Source: a bacterium (GTDB lineage: Bacteria > Myxococcota_A > Bradymonadia > Bradymonadales > Bradymonadaceae). Taken from it: a DNA stretch of 64,000 bases. The position numbers and the translations under genes were made by a program. The notes beneath the pieces were generated by a model that ran no database searches, was not told where the DNA came from, and was given only the letters and a program-made list of their open reading frames with translations. Location: contig JAUIBR010000029.1 of the NCBI GenBank assembly GCA_030427705.1, positions 1 to 64,000 on the forward strand. The letters run 5' to 3'. Position 1 is the stretch's first letter, and the number at the start of each line of letters is the position of its first letter. This document shows positions 16,271-24,552 of the stretch, in pieces.

Positions 16271-17572
16271 ATGAGAAGCACTCAAGCCCTTGTGTTGACA
16301 GCACTATTTTTGGTCGCATGCGGCCCTGTAGCGCAAAACCAACAAAAGCCTGACGCAAAACAACCTGCTCAGACATCGGAAGTGCAGCCGGCACCGAATC
16401 AGGAGCAAGCGACTGCCAAATTGCAGACCGCTGTTGGCGCACAATCTATGGAGCAGAAGTGCGAATCGGGCTCCGCCGAAACATGTTTGCAGCTCGCAGA
16501 ACGTGCACAGGAACGCGAAAGGAACGGCACAGCGCCGCCGGACGCGCTGACGGTCTACGATTGGAAGCTCAAAGCTTGCGAAGCTGGGTCACTGGCAGGC
16601 TGTCGGTCCGTCGGTTACATGCACGAGAAGGGGAACTACGTCACAGCCGATTACACGAAGGCCATCGCGTACTATCGCAAGTCCTGCCCGACCGAAGATG
16701 CCAAATCAGATCCTTGGGGTTGTGGCAATCTTGGGTATTTTAATGAGGTCGGAAGGGCGACCGCGAAGAACGAGAAGCGGGCCGTCAAGCTGTACAAAGT
16801 AGCCTGCGAGGGCGACGCGATTATCCACTGCTACAATCTGGGTATCGCCTACGAAAATGGTATTGGGACCAAGGTTGACATGGTCAAGGCACGCGAGACC
16901 TACGAATACGCGTGTTCCAAGCGAAACAACGGTGCTTGCGTAAACTTGGGCGTTTTGCTGCTGGACGGCGTCGGTGGACCGCCTGATGCAGAGCGAGCCG
17001 TCGACATTCTGGTCCCACAGTGTGAGACCAACAACAAACCCTACGCGTGTGCAAACCTCGGATACGCCTATTCGCATGGGTTGGGGGTCAAGACCGACGC
17101 ATGCATGGCGCGTGACTATTATCGTCGCGCGTGCGCGGTGAATGATAATCCCGTGGGCTGCGGAAACTTGGGCGCTGCGCTGACCGGAACTCGATGCGGC
17201 AAGCCAAACTTTGACGAGGGAATTCCACTGTTAGAGAAGGCCTGCATGTCCGACTACATCCACGGCTGTGGCGCACTAGGCAAGCTCTACGAAGATGGTC
17301 GGGGCGTCCAAAAGGACATCGACAAAGCTCTGAAGTACTACCGTCGCGGATGCGGGCGAGAGTCGTATGCGTGTTACCGCATGGGCAAGGTACACATGTC
17401 CGGAGCCGGCGTTGATGCGAGCCGAGAAGAGGCCCAGAAGTACTTCAAGAAAGCGTGTGAGCAAGGGCGCGCAATCGCGTGCCGCGACTACAGTCGGAAC
17501 ACGCCCGACCGCAAAGAAAAAGCGCAGTACCGAAATCGGGCCTGCGCTCTAGATGTTGACTACTGCAACTAG
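16271..17572 (+). CDS. Cys-rich Sel1-repeat lipoprotein
   Basis: GAGGAG seven bases before the ATG at 16271 fixes the start. MRSTQALVLTALFLVACGP ends in a lipobox (LVAC), so it is a lipoprotein of 434 residues. After a Gln/Pro/Ala-rich linker come about ten Sel1-like repeats, each with a Cys pair spaced by about seven residues (CEAGSLAGCRSVGYMHE, CEGDAIIHCYNLGIAYE, CSKRNNGACVNLGVLL and so on). The pattern is that of the Cys-rich Hcp-type Sel1 proteins, where each repeat is closed by a disulphide. Likely a periplasmic or outer-membrane protein-interaction scaffold; partner unknown. Its stop abuts the convergent stop (TAGTTA). Confidence 0.88.
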   Translation: MRSTQALVLTALFLVACGPVAQNQQKPDAKQPAQTSEVQPAPNQEQATAKLQTAVGAQSMEQKCESGSAETCLQLAERAQERERNGTAPPDALTVYDWKLKACEAGSLAGCRSVGYMHEKGNYVTADYTKAIAYYRKSCPTEDAKSDPWGCGNLGYFNEVGRATAKNEKRAVKLYKVACEGDAIIHCYNLGIAYENGIGTKVDMVKARETYEYACSKRNNGACVNLGVLLLDGVGGPPDAERAVDILVPQCETNNKPYACANLGYAYSHGLGVKTDACMARDYYRRACAVNDNPVGCGNLGAALTGTRCGKPNFDEGIPLLEKACMSDYIHGCGALGKLYEDGRGVQKDIDKALKYYRRGCGRESYACYRMGKVHMSGAGVDASREEAQKYFKKACEQGRAIACRDYSRNTPDRKEKAQYRNRACALDVDYCN

Positions 17573-18652
17573 TTATTTGTTGAGTTGGTCCACAACGTAG
17601 TGGCTGTCGCCCTTGATTTGAGCTTTTGTCCCGCCGATGTCCATTTGCAGTGTGTACTCACAGCTGACGTCGAATTGAATGGGCTCAGAGAATGCGCCTG
17701 CCACGGCTTTGACCGCGGCTCCGTAGCCTTCCAACAGGTCCTTTCGCTTGTGTCGCTTGCCTTTCATCACAAGTTTGATGCTGTCGCCCCCCTTCTTTCC
17801 ATCGATCTGAACCGACATTGGGAAGCGATAACCGGATTTCGCATCTTGCTTGATTCGCCCTTCACGGAAGCGTGCTTTTGAATCCGAAAACACGATTTTG
17901 TCTTTGTAGCCGATCATGATCCACGTGATTGATTTGGCGCCCAAGTCGTCAGAAAGCGTGATTTCACGCCAGATAACGAAGACGTCACCATTGTAGTTTC
18001 GCATACGCGAGAAACGCTTTGCGAAGTCAAACGGCGCAGCATCGGTCGCGACGTGGTCGGCATATCCACCTAGTTTCTCGTCCACGGTGAACGTCTTTCC
18101 ACCCATCTTGACGGTACCCGTCACATCGGCACGCGGCGCGATGAGGTTGAATTGGTAGTAGCCCGCGTCGGTCTTGACGATGCCGTCACCTGGGTGCCAC
18201 ATCGGCATGCGATTGGTGAACGTCAGGTCGACCTTCACTTTGCCGTTGTGCTGCAGGCGGAAAGCGTTGCTTCCCTTCTGGGTCAGCCGCGTTGAGGCGA
18301 TGTTAAGGTCAAGCTTTCCTTTCGAAGAGCTCCAGTCGCCTTCGTCGACCTTCTTCGAAAACTTGTACTTCTTTTTGGTTTCTGGATTAGTGACTCGAAC
18401 TTGGACGGCGCCATGTTGGTCGCCCCAGCCCAAATTGGAGATTGTGAAGTCGATACCAACGTGCCCCGAACCGTCAAAATCGACAGCAAATCCATAACGT
18501 TCCGAGTAGGCCTCGGACGAGCTCAGTTTCGGGATGAGCTCTTTCATCTTCACCTTGCCGCTACCTTTGCCCCAATTGGCAAAGGCGGGTGTAGCGATTA
18601 GCGCTATAGCAATGGCGATGAGAGTAGAGATGTAGGTCGATTTTTGTAACAT
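17573..18652 (-). CDS. Secreted lipocalin-like protein (Svf1/CrtC/AttH-like)
   Basis: A start at ATG 18652 gives a 359-residue protein with a clear signal peptide (STLIAIAIALIATPAFA^NWG). The mature part is beta-rich, with GYYQFNLIAPRADVTGTVKMGGK, a GGYADH element, and APFDFAKRFSRMRNYNGD, reminiscent of the two-lobed lipocalin folds of Svf1 and the CrtC/AttH group (retinoid, carotenoid and ceramide binding in known members). The assignment rests on pattern only. It is divergent from the PIG-like enzyme at 18776 with about 120 bp between, so the two may act on a common lipid. Export to the periplasm is expected. Confidence 0.5.
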   Translation of the reverse strand: MLQKSTYISTLIAIAIALIATPAFANWGKGSGKVKMKELIPKLSSSEAYSERYGFAVDFDGSGHVGIDFTISNLGWGDQHGAVQVRVTNPETKKKYKFSKKVDEGDWSSSKGKLDLNIASTRLTQKGSNAFRLQHNGKVKVDLTFTNRMPMWHPGDGIVKTDAGYYQFNLIAPRADVTGTVKMGGKTFTVDEKLGGYADHVATDAAPFDFAKRFSRMRNYNGDVFVIWREITLSDDLGAKSITWIMIGYKDKIVFSDSKARFREGRIKQDAKSGYRFPMSVQIDGKKGGDSIKLVMKGKRHKRKDLLEGYGAAVKAVAGAFSEPIQFDVSCEYTLQMDIGGTKAQIKGDSHYVVDQLNK

Positions 18653-18775
18653 TGTTGAGTTCCAACTAGAGCTGACATAACCACACTTACCAAACGTACA
18701 CTGCGCCCGGATATTCAAAAACCTTCGATTCGGTAGCAAATTGATGACCGCATTTTTTTGCGCGGCAAATGTAAA

Positions 18776-21139
18776 ATGAATTCAGATAAAGCCCGCCATG
18801 TTCTGTTCCTGCTGCCGTTCTTTCTGGTTGTAGCAGTCGTCTTGGCGCTCCCCACGAATAATGATCCGCATGAAGCGATGCGGTCCGCTGAGCGGCCAAT
18901 CAAACAGCGTTTGGTTGTGGTGATTGTGGATAGCCTCCGGCCAGAGTTGGTCGAAGATGACACCCACATGCCGTTCCTTCACAGCCTGAGCACGCCGGAG
19001 CTGACCTTTCCGGTCCGGACCTGTCAGGCAAACTTCACATTACCCTGTATCCAGACTCTTCTTGAGGGGCGAGAAAGCCCATTTGTCGCGGGTCTCCACA
19101 ACTTCACAGGGGCAGCCGGTAGCAGTACCTCGCTTCCGTCTGCCGCCTCGGCCGCGGGTTTGGGCGTTGTGATGATTAGCGATCACACACTTCCATCCTT
19201 GTATGCCCAATACGCCAAAAGCTCCTTCGACGCGCAGGATATCAAGGGAAAACATCTCGACCGCGATCTTTGGGCGATTCGCAAAGCCGGTGAGGAACTC
19301 CAATCTGAGGATACCGATGTATTGCTCCTACACGTCATCGGCACTGATAAAGCGGCTCACTACAAGAATCCGGGCAGCGAGGGTTACCGAGACCATTTCC
19401 GCGCCGTGGACCAGGCGCTAGAGGAGTTCTTCAAGACCTCGATTAATCCAGAGACCGACTTTGTGTTCGTGACGGGCGATCATGGACACGGCCCCAAGGG
19501 TCATCACACACGAAGCTCGATCGTGCTGTTCCACGGACAAGGTTTCGAACGATTGTTAAGCGAGATCTCAGTCGATGACTTACAACAGACAGACCTACTG
19601 TATTTCATGGCGTATGCGACCCTGACAGGGGTGCCTTTGCATACCGACGCCCGTTTCTTCGACATCCCGCGCACAAGCTCGAACCCACATTCAAAACAGT
19701 TCATTGCGCTTCATGACTCGATCGCCCCCGGGGCATCTATTTCGAAAGCATTCGAGGCGGAAAAACAGCGCAAAAAGGACACTCGGTACTACCCAGCATT
19801 GGCGCTTCTGCCATTGCTCGTTCTTGGGAGTGCTGTCGCCGCATGGATGTTGCGATTTGGCACGTCTCAATATCCCGAGCATTGGCGATACTTCGCTTTA
19901 GGCGGCGTAGCTTCGGCGTTTTTACTTATTCGCGTTGAAAATCCCATTCTGGGAGTCGTCTTGGCGTTTCTGCTGGCGATGGCATGGTTGGTTTACGCCA
20001 AAAAGAACGACGTGATGCGTGAGACTGGTATCGCGTTTTTCCTGGTCGCTGGCGCGGCGTTCACGGGTGCATTTGCCGAGCAGTGGAGCGACTTCTTTCA
20101 CACCCGTGGCGGTTTTCGACCACACAGTTTGGTGTTCTATGGAGGACTGATTCTCGCTGGTCTTTCGTTGGCCTCGGCGCTCTGGAAGAACGTCCGATTA
20201 GGACCCGAAGCGGCAATGATGTTCTGCGTGTGTGTGTTGCCGAGCGGCGTGTACTACTACCATTTTGGCCAGAACTTCTACATGGGGTTCATGCTCTCTT
20301 CGGCAGCCCTGATCCTCTACTCCTTGGTTAAGAGCTCGTGGCGTGCGGAACTGGTTGGCCATCTCCATAACTGGCCAAGACGTGCGTTGGCGTTGGCATT
20401 GGTTCTTGGTGTCGTCTACCCACTATTGCAGGAATCCGGCGGCTGGGAGTGGAAGTTCTTTCCCCTCGCATGGATGTCAAAATGGGGGGCCGCGATTTGG
20501 GCGTTCTACTGCGCGCTATTCGCCCTCGTGGCGCTAATGTGTAGGTCCACGAAACAGCGGATTGTAATGGCCTCGATTTGGCTTGGCGCGCCCCTGTTTA
20601 CAATCCTTGTGGCGCATCTACCGGAGGTCCGATGGGTTGCGGCTACGGCAATGACTGTGACGGCCGGGGCCTATCTTCGTCTGCGTGGCCAGATACGTGA
20701 TGAAGCACTTGCGGCGTTTTTGTTGGCTGCTTGTCTCCACGTCGGGTGGATGCAGTTGGATGGTTTCTTCATCAACCATGTCGACTTTCAGTTCGGGTTG
20801 GCGCTCTTCGGTCAGTTCGCACAAGAGGTCTACACCTTTGCGCTGACGTTGCCGTTGACCATGTTGAAGTACACGTTGGCTTTTGCTCCCGTCGTCGTTC
20901 TTGCGCGATTGCTGTTGGGCTCCGAACGGTTCTCTTCAGTGATTCTCTTCGTCTGCGCGATAGGTTTTCTGAAGATCATGGCGCTGTTTGCGCACATCCT
21001 TTTTGGCGCCGGCTTTCAAGACGCAAAGCTATTCGAGATTGCCATTTCAGACCTCTTGTTCGTCATGTCCATGACGCTCATGATCCCCTTCTATGGCGCG
21101 ATTGTCAGCCTTTCAGACCGGGTAATGACCACCAGATAA
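18776..21139 (+). CDS. Membrane phosphoethanolamine-transferase-like enzyme (PIG-N/PIG-O, alkaline phosphatase superfamily)
   Basis: The start is uncertain: ATG 18776 is preferred over TTG 18758; neither has a good ribosome site. The 787-residue product opens with a signal-anchor (VLFLLPFFLVVAVVLAL) and a 250-residue alkaline-phosphatase-type domain: VVVIVDSLRPEL with D52, the likely Thr88 nucleophile in NFTLPCIQTLLEG, D191/H195 in GTDKAAH, D235/H236 in GDHGHG and H243. These are the metal ligands and order seen in GPI ethanolamine phosphate transferases. The C-terminal 500 residues contain about 13 membrane helices, again as in PIG-N/O. Probably transfers a phospho-group from a lipid to an extracytoplasmic glycan or lipid; the acceptor is unknown. 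The 3' end overlaps a convergent gene by 35 bp. Confidence 0.7.
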   Translation: MNSDKARHVLFLLPFFLVVAVVLALPTNNDPHEAMRSAERPIKQRLVVVIVDSLRPELVEDDTHMPFLHSLSTPELTFPVRTCQANFTLPCIQTLLEGRESPFVAGLHNFTGAAGSSTSLPSAASAAGLGVVMISDHTLPSLYAQYAKSSFDAQDIKGKHLDRDLWAIRKAGEELQSEDTDVLLLHVIGTDKAAHYKNPGSEGYRDHFRAVDQALEEFFKTSINPETDFVFVTGDHGHGPKGHHTRSSIVLFHGQGFERLLSEISVDDLQQTDLLYFMAYATLTGVPLHTDARFFDIPRTSSNPHSKQFIALHDSIAPGASISKAFEAEKQRKKDTRYYPALALLPLLVLGSAVAAWMLRFGTSQYPEHWRYFALGGVASAFLLIRVENPILGVVLAFLLAMAWLVYAKKNDVMRETGIAFFLVAGAAFTGAFAEQWSDFFHTRGGFRPHSLVFYGGLILAGLSLASALWKNVRLGPEAAMMFCVCVLPSGVYYYHFGQNFYMGFMLSSAALILYSLVKSSWRAELVGHLHNWPRRALALALVLGVVYPLLQESGGWEWKFFPLAWMSKWGAAIWAFYCALFALVALMCRSTKQRIVMASIWLGAPLFTILVAHLPEVRWVAATAMTVTAGAYLRLRGQIRDEALAAFLLAACLHVGWMQLDGFFINHVDFQFGLALFGQFAQEVYTFALTLPLTMLKYTLAFAPVVVLARLLLGSERFSSVILFVCAIGFLKIMALFAHILFGAGFQDAKLFEIAISDLLFVMSMTLMIPFYGAIVSLSDRVMTTR

Positions 21140-21725
21140 GGTGGTTGTTCGCAGGCATCGAGATGTCCTCGCCAAGCGTGTAGCCAAGCTCCGATGCAAT
21201 CTCGTTAATGTCTTCGAACACACGAATCCCACCGCCAGGGTAGCGCTCGTGCAACCAAGCGTCGAACTTCACATTGCTGGGTTCAAGCTCGTGGTCGCGA
21301 TACTTGAAGGGACCGTACAGCACCAGTTTGCCGCCGTTTGACAGAACCTGGGTCCCAAGCTCGAACAGGCGTCGAGTGGCAGGCCACGGTGCGATGTGGA
21401 TGGCGTTGATGCAGACCAGAGTGTCCGCTTCGAACTCTGGGAATGGGTCGAAGAGGTCCAACGGGAAGGGCGGGGCGACCTTCGTCGCGCCCTCAAACTT
21501 GCACCAGCCGTTGATGCTGTCCGGAATTGGCTCAACATCGGTGGGCTGCCAGGGGATATCCAGATTGGCGGAGAAATACGACGCGTGCTGGCCGGTGTAG
21601 CTGCCCACCTCGAGCACTTGGGTGTGACCATCGAGGATGGTCTGCAACCGCTCAAGGATGGGACCCTTGTTTCGCTCACAAGAGGGCGAAACGATTCGGC
21701 CGTCTGGCTCAACGTCGTATGACAT
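21105..21725 (-). CDS. SAM-dependent methyltransferase, DUF938 family
   Basis: A 206-residue protein matching DUF938: SCERNKGPILERLQ, the SAM-binding VLEVGSYTGQHASYF at 37-51, WQPTDVEP, INAIHIAPW, LYGPFKY, and a C-terminal MPANNHLIWW. Length is usual for the family, which is a class I methyltransferase of unknown substrate. Its ATG overlaps the dihydropyrimidinase stop as TAATG, so it is translationally coupled to a pyrimidine catabolic gene. The C-terminus overlaps the PIG-like gene on the other strand. Confidence 0.85.
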   Translation of the reverse strand: MSYDVEPDGRIVSPSCERNKGPILERLQTILDGHTQVLEVGSYTGQHASYFSANLDIPWQPTDVEPIPDSINGWCKFEGATKVAPPFPLDLFDPFPEFEADTLVCINAIHIAPWPATRRLFELGTQVLSNGGKLVLYGPFKYRDHELEPSNVKFDAWLHERYPGGGIRVFEDINEIASELGYTLGEDISMPANNHLIWWSLPGLKG

Positions 21726-23098
21726 TAGTTGGCTGGTTTGCGTCGGATAAGCTTGCCGCGAGTCGTATCGCCAACGAACTCACCGTCTTTGATTGCAACC
21801 TGGCCACGCACGGTAACCACGCTTGGCTTACCGTCGATCTCGAAGCCTTCAAACGCGCTGTAGTCGTTGTTTACGTGGTGGTCTTCAATGGTGATCTTGC
21901 CGCGATAGTTCGGGTCGAAGACGACAAGGTCAGCGTCCTTTCCAACGGCGATTTGACCTTTCTGCTCAAGTCCAAAGAGCTGCGCCGAACGGGTCGAGGC
22001 TGCATCGACGAAGCGATGGATGTCGAGGTTTCCGCGGCTCACACCGTAGGTGTAGAGCAAGTTCACGCGGTCCTGAATAGCGGGCATACCGTTCGGAATT
22101 GCGGTGAACGCGTCGACGCCCATGCGCTTCTGCTCGAGGTCGAACGGGCAGTGGTCGGTTGCTACCGTGTCGACCCAACCTGCTTCAACGCCAGTCCACA
22201 GGAAGTCTTGGTTGCTCGCCTCACGAAGCGGTGGACTCATGACCCATTTTGCGCCTTCGAAGTTCGGGCGCTCGGCGTAGGTTTTGTCCAAGACGAGGTG
22301 AGGAATGACCGACTCGACATAGATGTCGACACCTCGGGCCTTCGCACGCATGGCCTCTTCAAGGGCTGCACGGCAGCTAAGGTGAACGACGTATCCAGAT
22401 GCGCCCGTCATTTCCAAGAATGCCGCGAATCGGTGCGTACCAGCGGCTTCGACCGAAACAGGTCGGCTTGGCTCGTGGTATTCAGGCCCGGTTTTGCCTT
22501 CGCTCAAAAGCTTGTCGCAAAGCTGAGCCACCAGCTCAGCATTTTCGCAGTGAGCGGTCGTGATGACACCCAGCTCTTTGGCCAGGGTCAGCGTTTGGTA
22601 GAGCTCGTCGTCATAGACGCCGAAGAAGTCTTTGTAGGCCAGAAAGACTTTGAACGAGGTGATGCCGTCGTCGACGATCTGTCGAAGCTGGTGCTCCGTC
22701 TTTTCGTCAAACTTCGAGACCGCCATGTGGAACGTGAAGTCACATGCGCTGTTGCCCTCAGCTTTGCCTTTCCAAAGTTCATAGCCTTCCAACGTGTCAT
22801 CGGTTCGGTTGGGGCAGCACATTTCGATGTACGTGGTCGTTCCGCCGTGAAGCGCAGCGATAGAAGCCGTGCTGTGCGTGTCCTTGGCGAACGTGCCCAT
22901 GAAGGGAAGGTGAATGTGGACGTGCGGGTCGATGAATCCAGGGAACACGTACTTGCCAGAAGCGTCGACGACTTCTGTGCCTTCAGGCACATCGAGGTCT
23001 TTGCCGATCGCGGTGATGGTCTCACCTTCGCAATAGATGTCTGCGAAGTAGCGTTCGCTAGCGGTGATAATCTCACCATTCTGAATTAGTAGGCCCAT
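21725..23098 (-). CDS. Dihydropyrimidinase (D-hydantoinase)
   Basis: A 457-residue cyclic amidohydrolase that opens 5,6-dihydrouracil/-thymine to N-carbamoyl-beta-amino acids. The dinuclear zinc site is visible: FIDPHVHIHLPF (H59, H61), carbamylated Lys150 in TSFKVFLAYKD, H183 in TTAHCENAE, a His in GYVVHLS and the Asp in VATDHCPF. Length and N-terminus are usual for the hydantoinase/dihydropyrimidinase group. GGAGAGGAC precedes the ATG. It continues the chemistry of PreTA encoded 12 kb away and heads a two-gene unit with the DUF938 methyltransferase. Confidence 0.92.
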   Translation of the reverse strand: MGLLIQNGEIITASERYFADIYCEGETITAIGKDLDVPEGTEVVDASGKYVFPGFIDPHVHIHLPFMGTFAKDTHSTASIAALHGGTTTYIEMCCPNRTDDTLEGYELWKGKAEGNSACDFTFHMAVSKFDEKTEHQLRQIVDDGITSFKVFLAYKDFFGVYDDELYQTLTLAKELGVITTAHCENAELVAQLCDKLLSEGKTGPEYHEPSRPVSVEAAGTHRFAAFLEMTGASGYVVHLSCRAALEEAMRAKARGVDIYVESVIPHLVLDKTYAERPNFEGAKWVMSPPLREASNQDFLWTGVEAGWVDTVATDHCPFDLEQKRMGVDAFTAIPNGMPAIQDRVNLLYTYGVSRGNLDIHRFVDAASTRSAQLFGLEQKGQIAVGKDADLVVFDPNYRGKITIEDHHVNNDYSAFEGFEIDGKPSVVTVRGQVAIKDGEFVGDTTRGKLIRRKPAN

Positions 23099-23117
23099 TG
23101 TCCTCTCCGTCCTATTC

Positions 23118-23148
23118 GGTTCTTGGTCTTTAGTTCTTGGTTCTTGGT
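23118..23148. repeat. GGTTCTT-type degenerate repeat tract
   Basis: The plus strand holds three or four imperfect copies of GGTTCTT/TTCTTGG in the 55-bp gap between the dihydropyrimidinase and aminotransferase genes, followed by AGCCGCTAGCC that runs into the aminotransferase stop codon. The same words occur in the opposite orientation on the other side of the aminotransferase gene (24517-24550) and again in this orientation at 26205-26238. Confidence 0.75.
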
Positions 23149-23153
23149 AGCCG

Positions 23154-24473
23154 CTAGCCCTCGAAGGCCTGGTCGGTGATTTCTAGGCCGCGGTCGATGA
23201 TTTCGAATGCTTCGCCGAGCTGTTCTTCGTTGATGCACAGCGGTGGGTTGCACATGAAGCTACCCCAGCGCACGAACGTAAACAGTCCGTTGTCGCCGAA
23301 GAACTTGCTAAGCGCGGTCATCGCTGGATGTGAGCCGTTGTACGGCGCCATCGACTCGCCCTTGCTGTTTTTCTGGATGTCCATCATGCCAAAGAGACCG
23401 ATTTGTCGGGCTTCGCGGACCGATGGGTGTTTGTCGATCATGCGATCCATGTGGGCGCGCATGACTTGACCCATATTGTATGAGTTTTCGACAAGGTTAT
23501 CTTCGATCAGCGCCTCGATGCTGGCGATTGCAGCCGCGCAGCTGAGTGCGTGCGAGTTGTACGTCAGGCCGCCCCAGAACACGTTCTCCTGGAAGTACCC
23601 GGCGATATCGTCGCGCAAGCCCACAGCGCCAAGCGGCAGGTATGAGCTGGTGAGACCCTTCGCCATGCAAAGGATATCGGGTTCAACGCCGAAGTTCTCA
23701 AACGCGAACATCTTTCCGGTCCGTCCGAAGCCAGCCATGACTTCATCGCAAACCAGCAAGATGCCGTACTTGCTCAAGAGTGCTTTCAGTTTTGGCAGGT
23801 ACCCCGCTGGCGGAGGCAGGATGCCGTTGGTGCCCGTGACTGTCTCAACGAACATGGCCGCGATTTTGTCGGGCCCTTCGTACATGATGACTTCCTCAAG
23901 ATACTTGAGGTTGTTCTCGACAATCTCCTCGTCGGTCTCGCCGAACGAGTAGTTGTACGGACGCGGGTCCATCACATGAATAACGCCGGGCATACCGGGT
24001 TCGTTTGCGAGTCGACGCGGGTCACCGGTGAGCTGCATGCAGGCGTTGGTCGCGCCGTGATAGCTGCGGTAGCGGGCGAGCACCTTTTGTCGACCTGTGA
24101 ACTGCTTGGCAAACTTGAGCGCATTCTCGTTCGCTTCAGCACCGCTGAGGCAGAAGAAGAAGGTGTTCATGCTGTCTGGCGTGATCGATGCCAGAAGTTG
24201 ACCGAGTTTTCCGCGAGGTTCCGTCGCGGTTCCTGGCCAGACGTAGGTCAATTTATCGACCTGCTCTTTGATCGCAGCCCGCACTTTCGGGTGGTTATGC
24301 CCGATGTTCACCGACATCAACTGGCTGTTGAAGTCGATGATACGCTTGCCGTCCGGCGTATACATATAGATGCCGTCAGCATGCTCGACTGGCATGGGTT
24401 CAACCGTGCCACTTGCCTTCCAAGTATAAAGCGTGTGCTCCTTCGAGAGCCTCACCATTTCTTCAGCGTTCAT
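23154..24473 (-). CDS. Class III aminotransferase, probably beta-alanine (omega-amino acid):pyruvate type
   Basis: A 439-residue PLP enzyme. Landmarks are GIYMYTPDGKRIIDFNSQ, CLSGAEANENALK, SYHGATNA, the cofactor Asp in CDEVMAGFGRTG (D243) and the Schiff-base Lys272 in MAKGLTSSYLPLGAV, all of class III. Position between dihydropyrimidinase and malonate-semialdehyde-type dehydrogenase genes points to beta-alanine or beta-aminoisobutyrate as donor; other omega-amino acids or taurine are possible. The ATG at 24473 is preferred to GTG 24479. The gene lies between oppositely oriented GGTTCTT tracts. Confidence 0.85.
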   Translation of the reverse strand: MNAEEMVRLSKEHTLYTWKASGTVEPMPVEHADGIYMYTPDGKRIIDFNSQLMSVNIGHNHPKVRAAIKEQVDKLTYVWPGTATEPRGKLGQLLASITPDSMNTFFFCLSGAEANENALKFAKQFTGRQKVLARYRSYHGATNACMQLTGDPRRLANEPGMPGVIHVMDPRPYNYSFGETDEEIVENNLKYLEEVIMYEGPDKIAAMFVETVTGTNGILPPPAGYLPKLKALLSKYGILLVCDEVMAGFGRTGKMFAFENFGVEPDILCMAKGLTSSYLPLGAVGLRDDIAGYFQENVFWGGLTYNSHALSCAAAIASIEALIEDNLVENSYNMGQVMRAHMDRMIDKHPSVREARQIGLFGMMDIQKNSKGESMAPYNGSHPAMTALSKFFGDNGLFTFVRWGSFMCNPPLCINEEQLGEAFEIIDRGLEITDQAFEG

Positions 24474-24516
24474 AAACACATCTCACAGGCGTGTTGCCAG
24501 ATTTTCGGGTCGCCCC

Positions 24517-24550
24517 GAACCAAACCAAGAACCAAAAACCAAGGACCAAG
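24517..24550. repeat. AACCAAG-type degenerate repeat tract (inverted copy of GGTTCTT)
   Basis: The plus strand reads a run of AACCAAG/GAACCAA words, i.e. the reverse complement of the tract at 23118-23148. It fills the gap between the aminotransferase start and the dehydrogenase stop. Confidence 0.75.
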
Positions 24551-24552
24551 AT

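Noticed and set aside
21527-23089. 520-codon open frame on the plus strand
   Set aside because: It lies antisense to the well-supported dihydropyrimidinase and methyltransferase genes; its composition is the mirror of their codon bias and matches no family.
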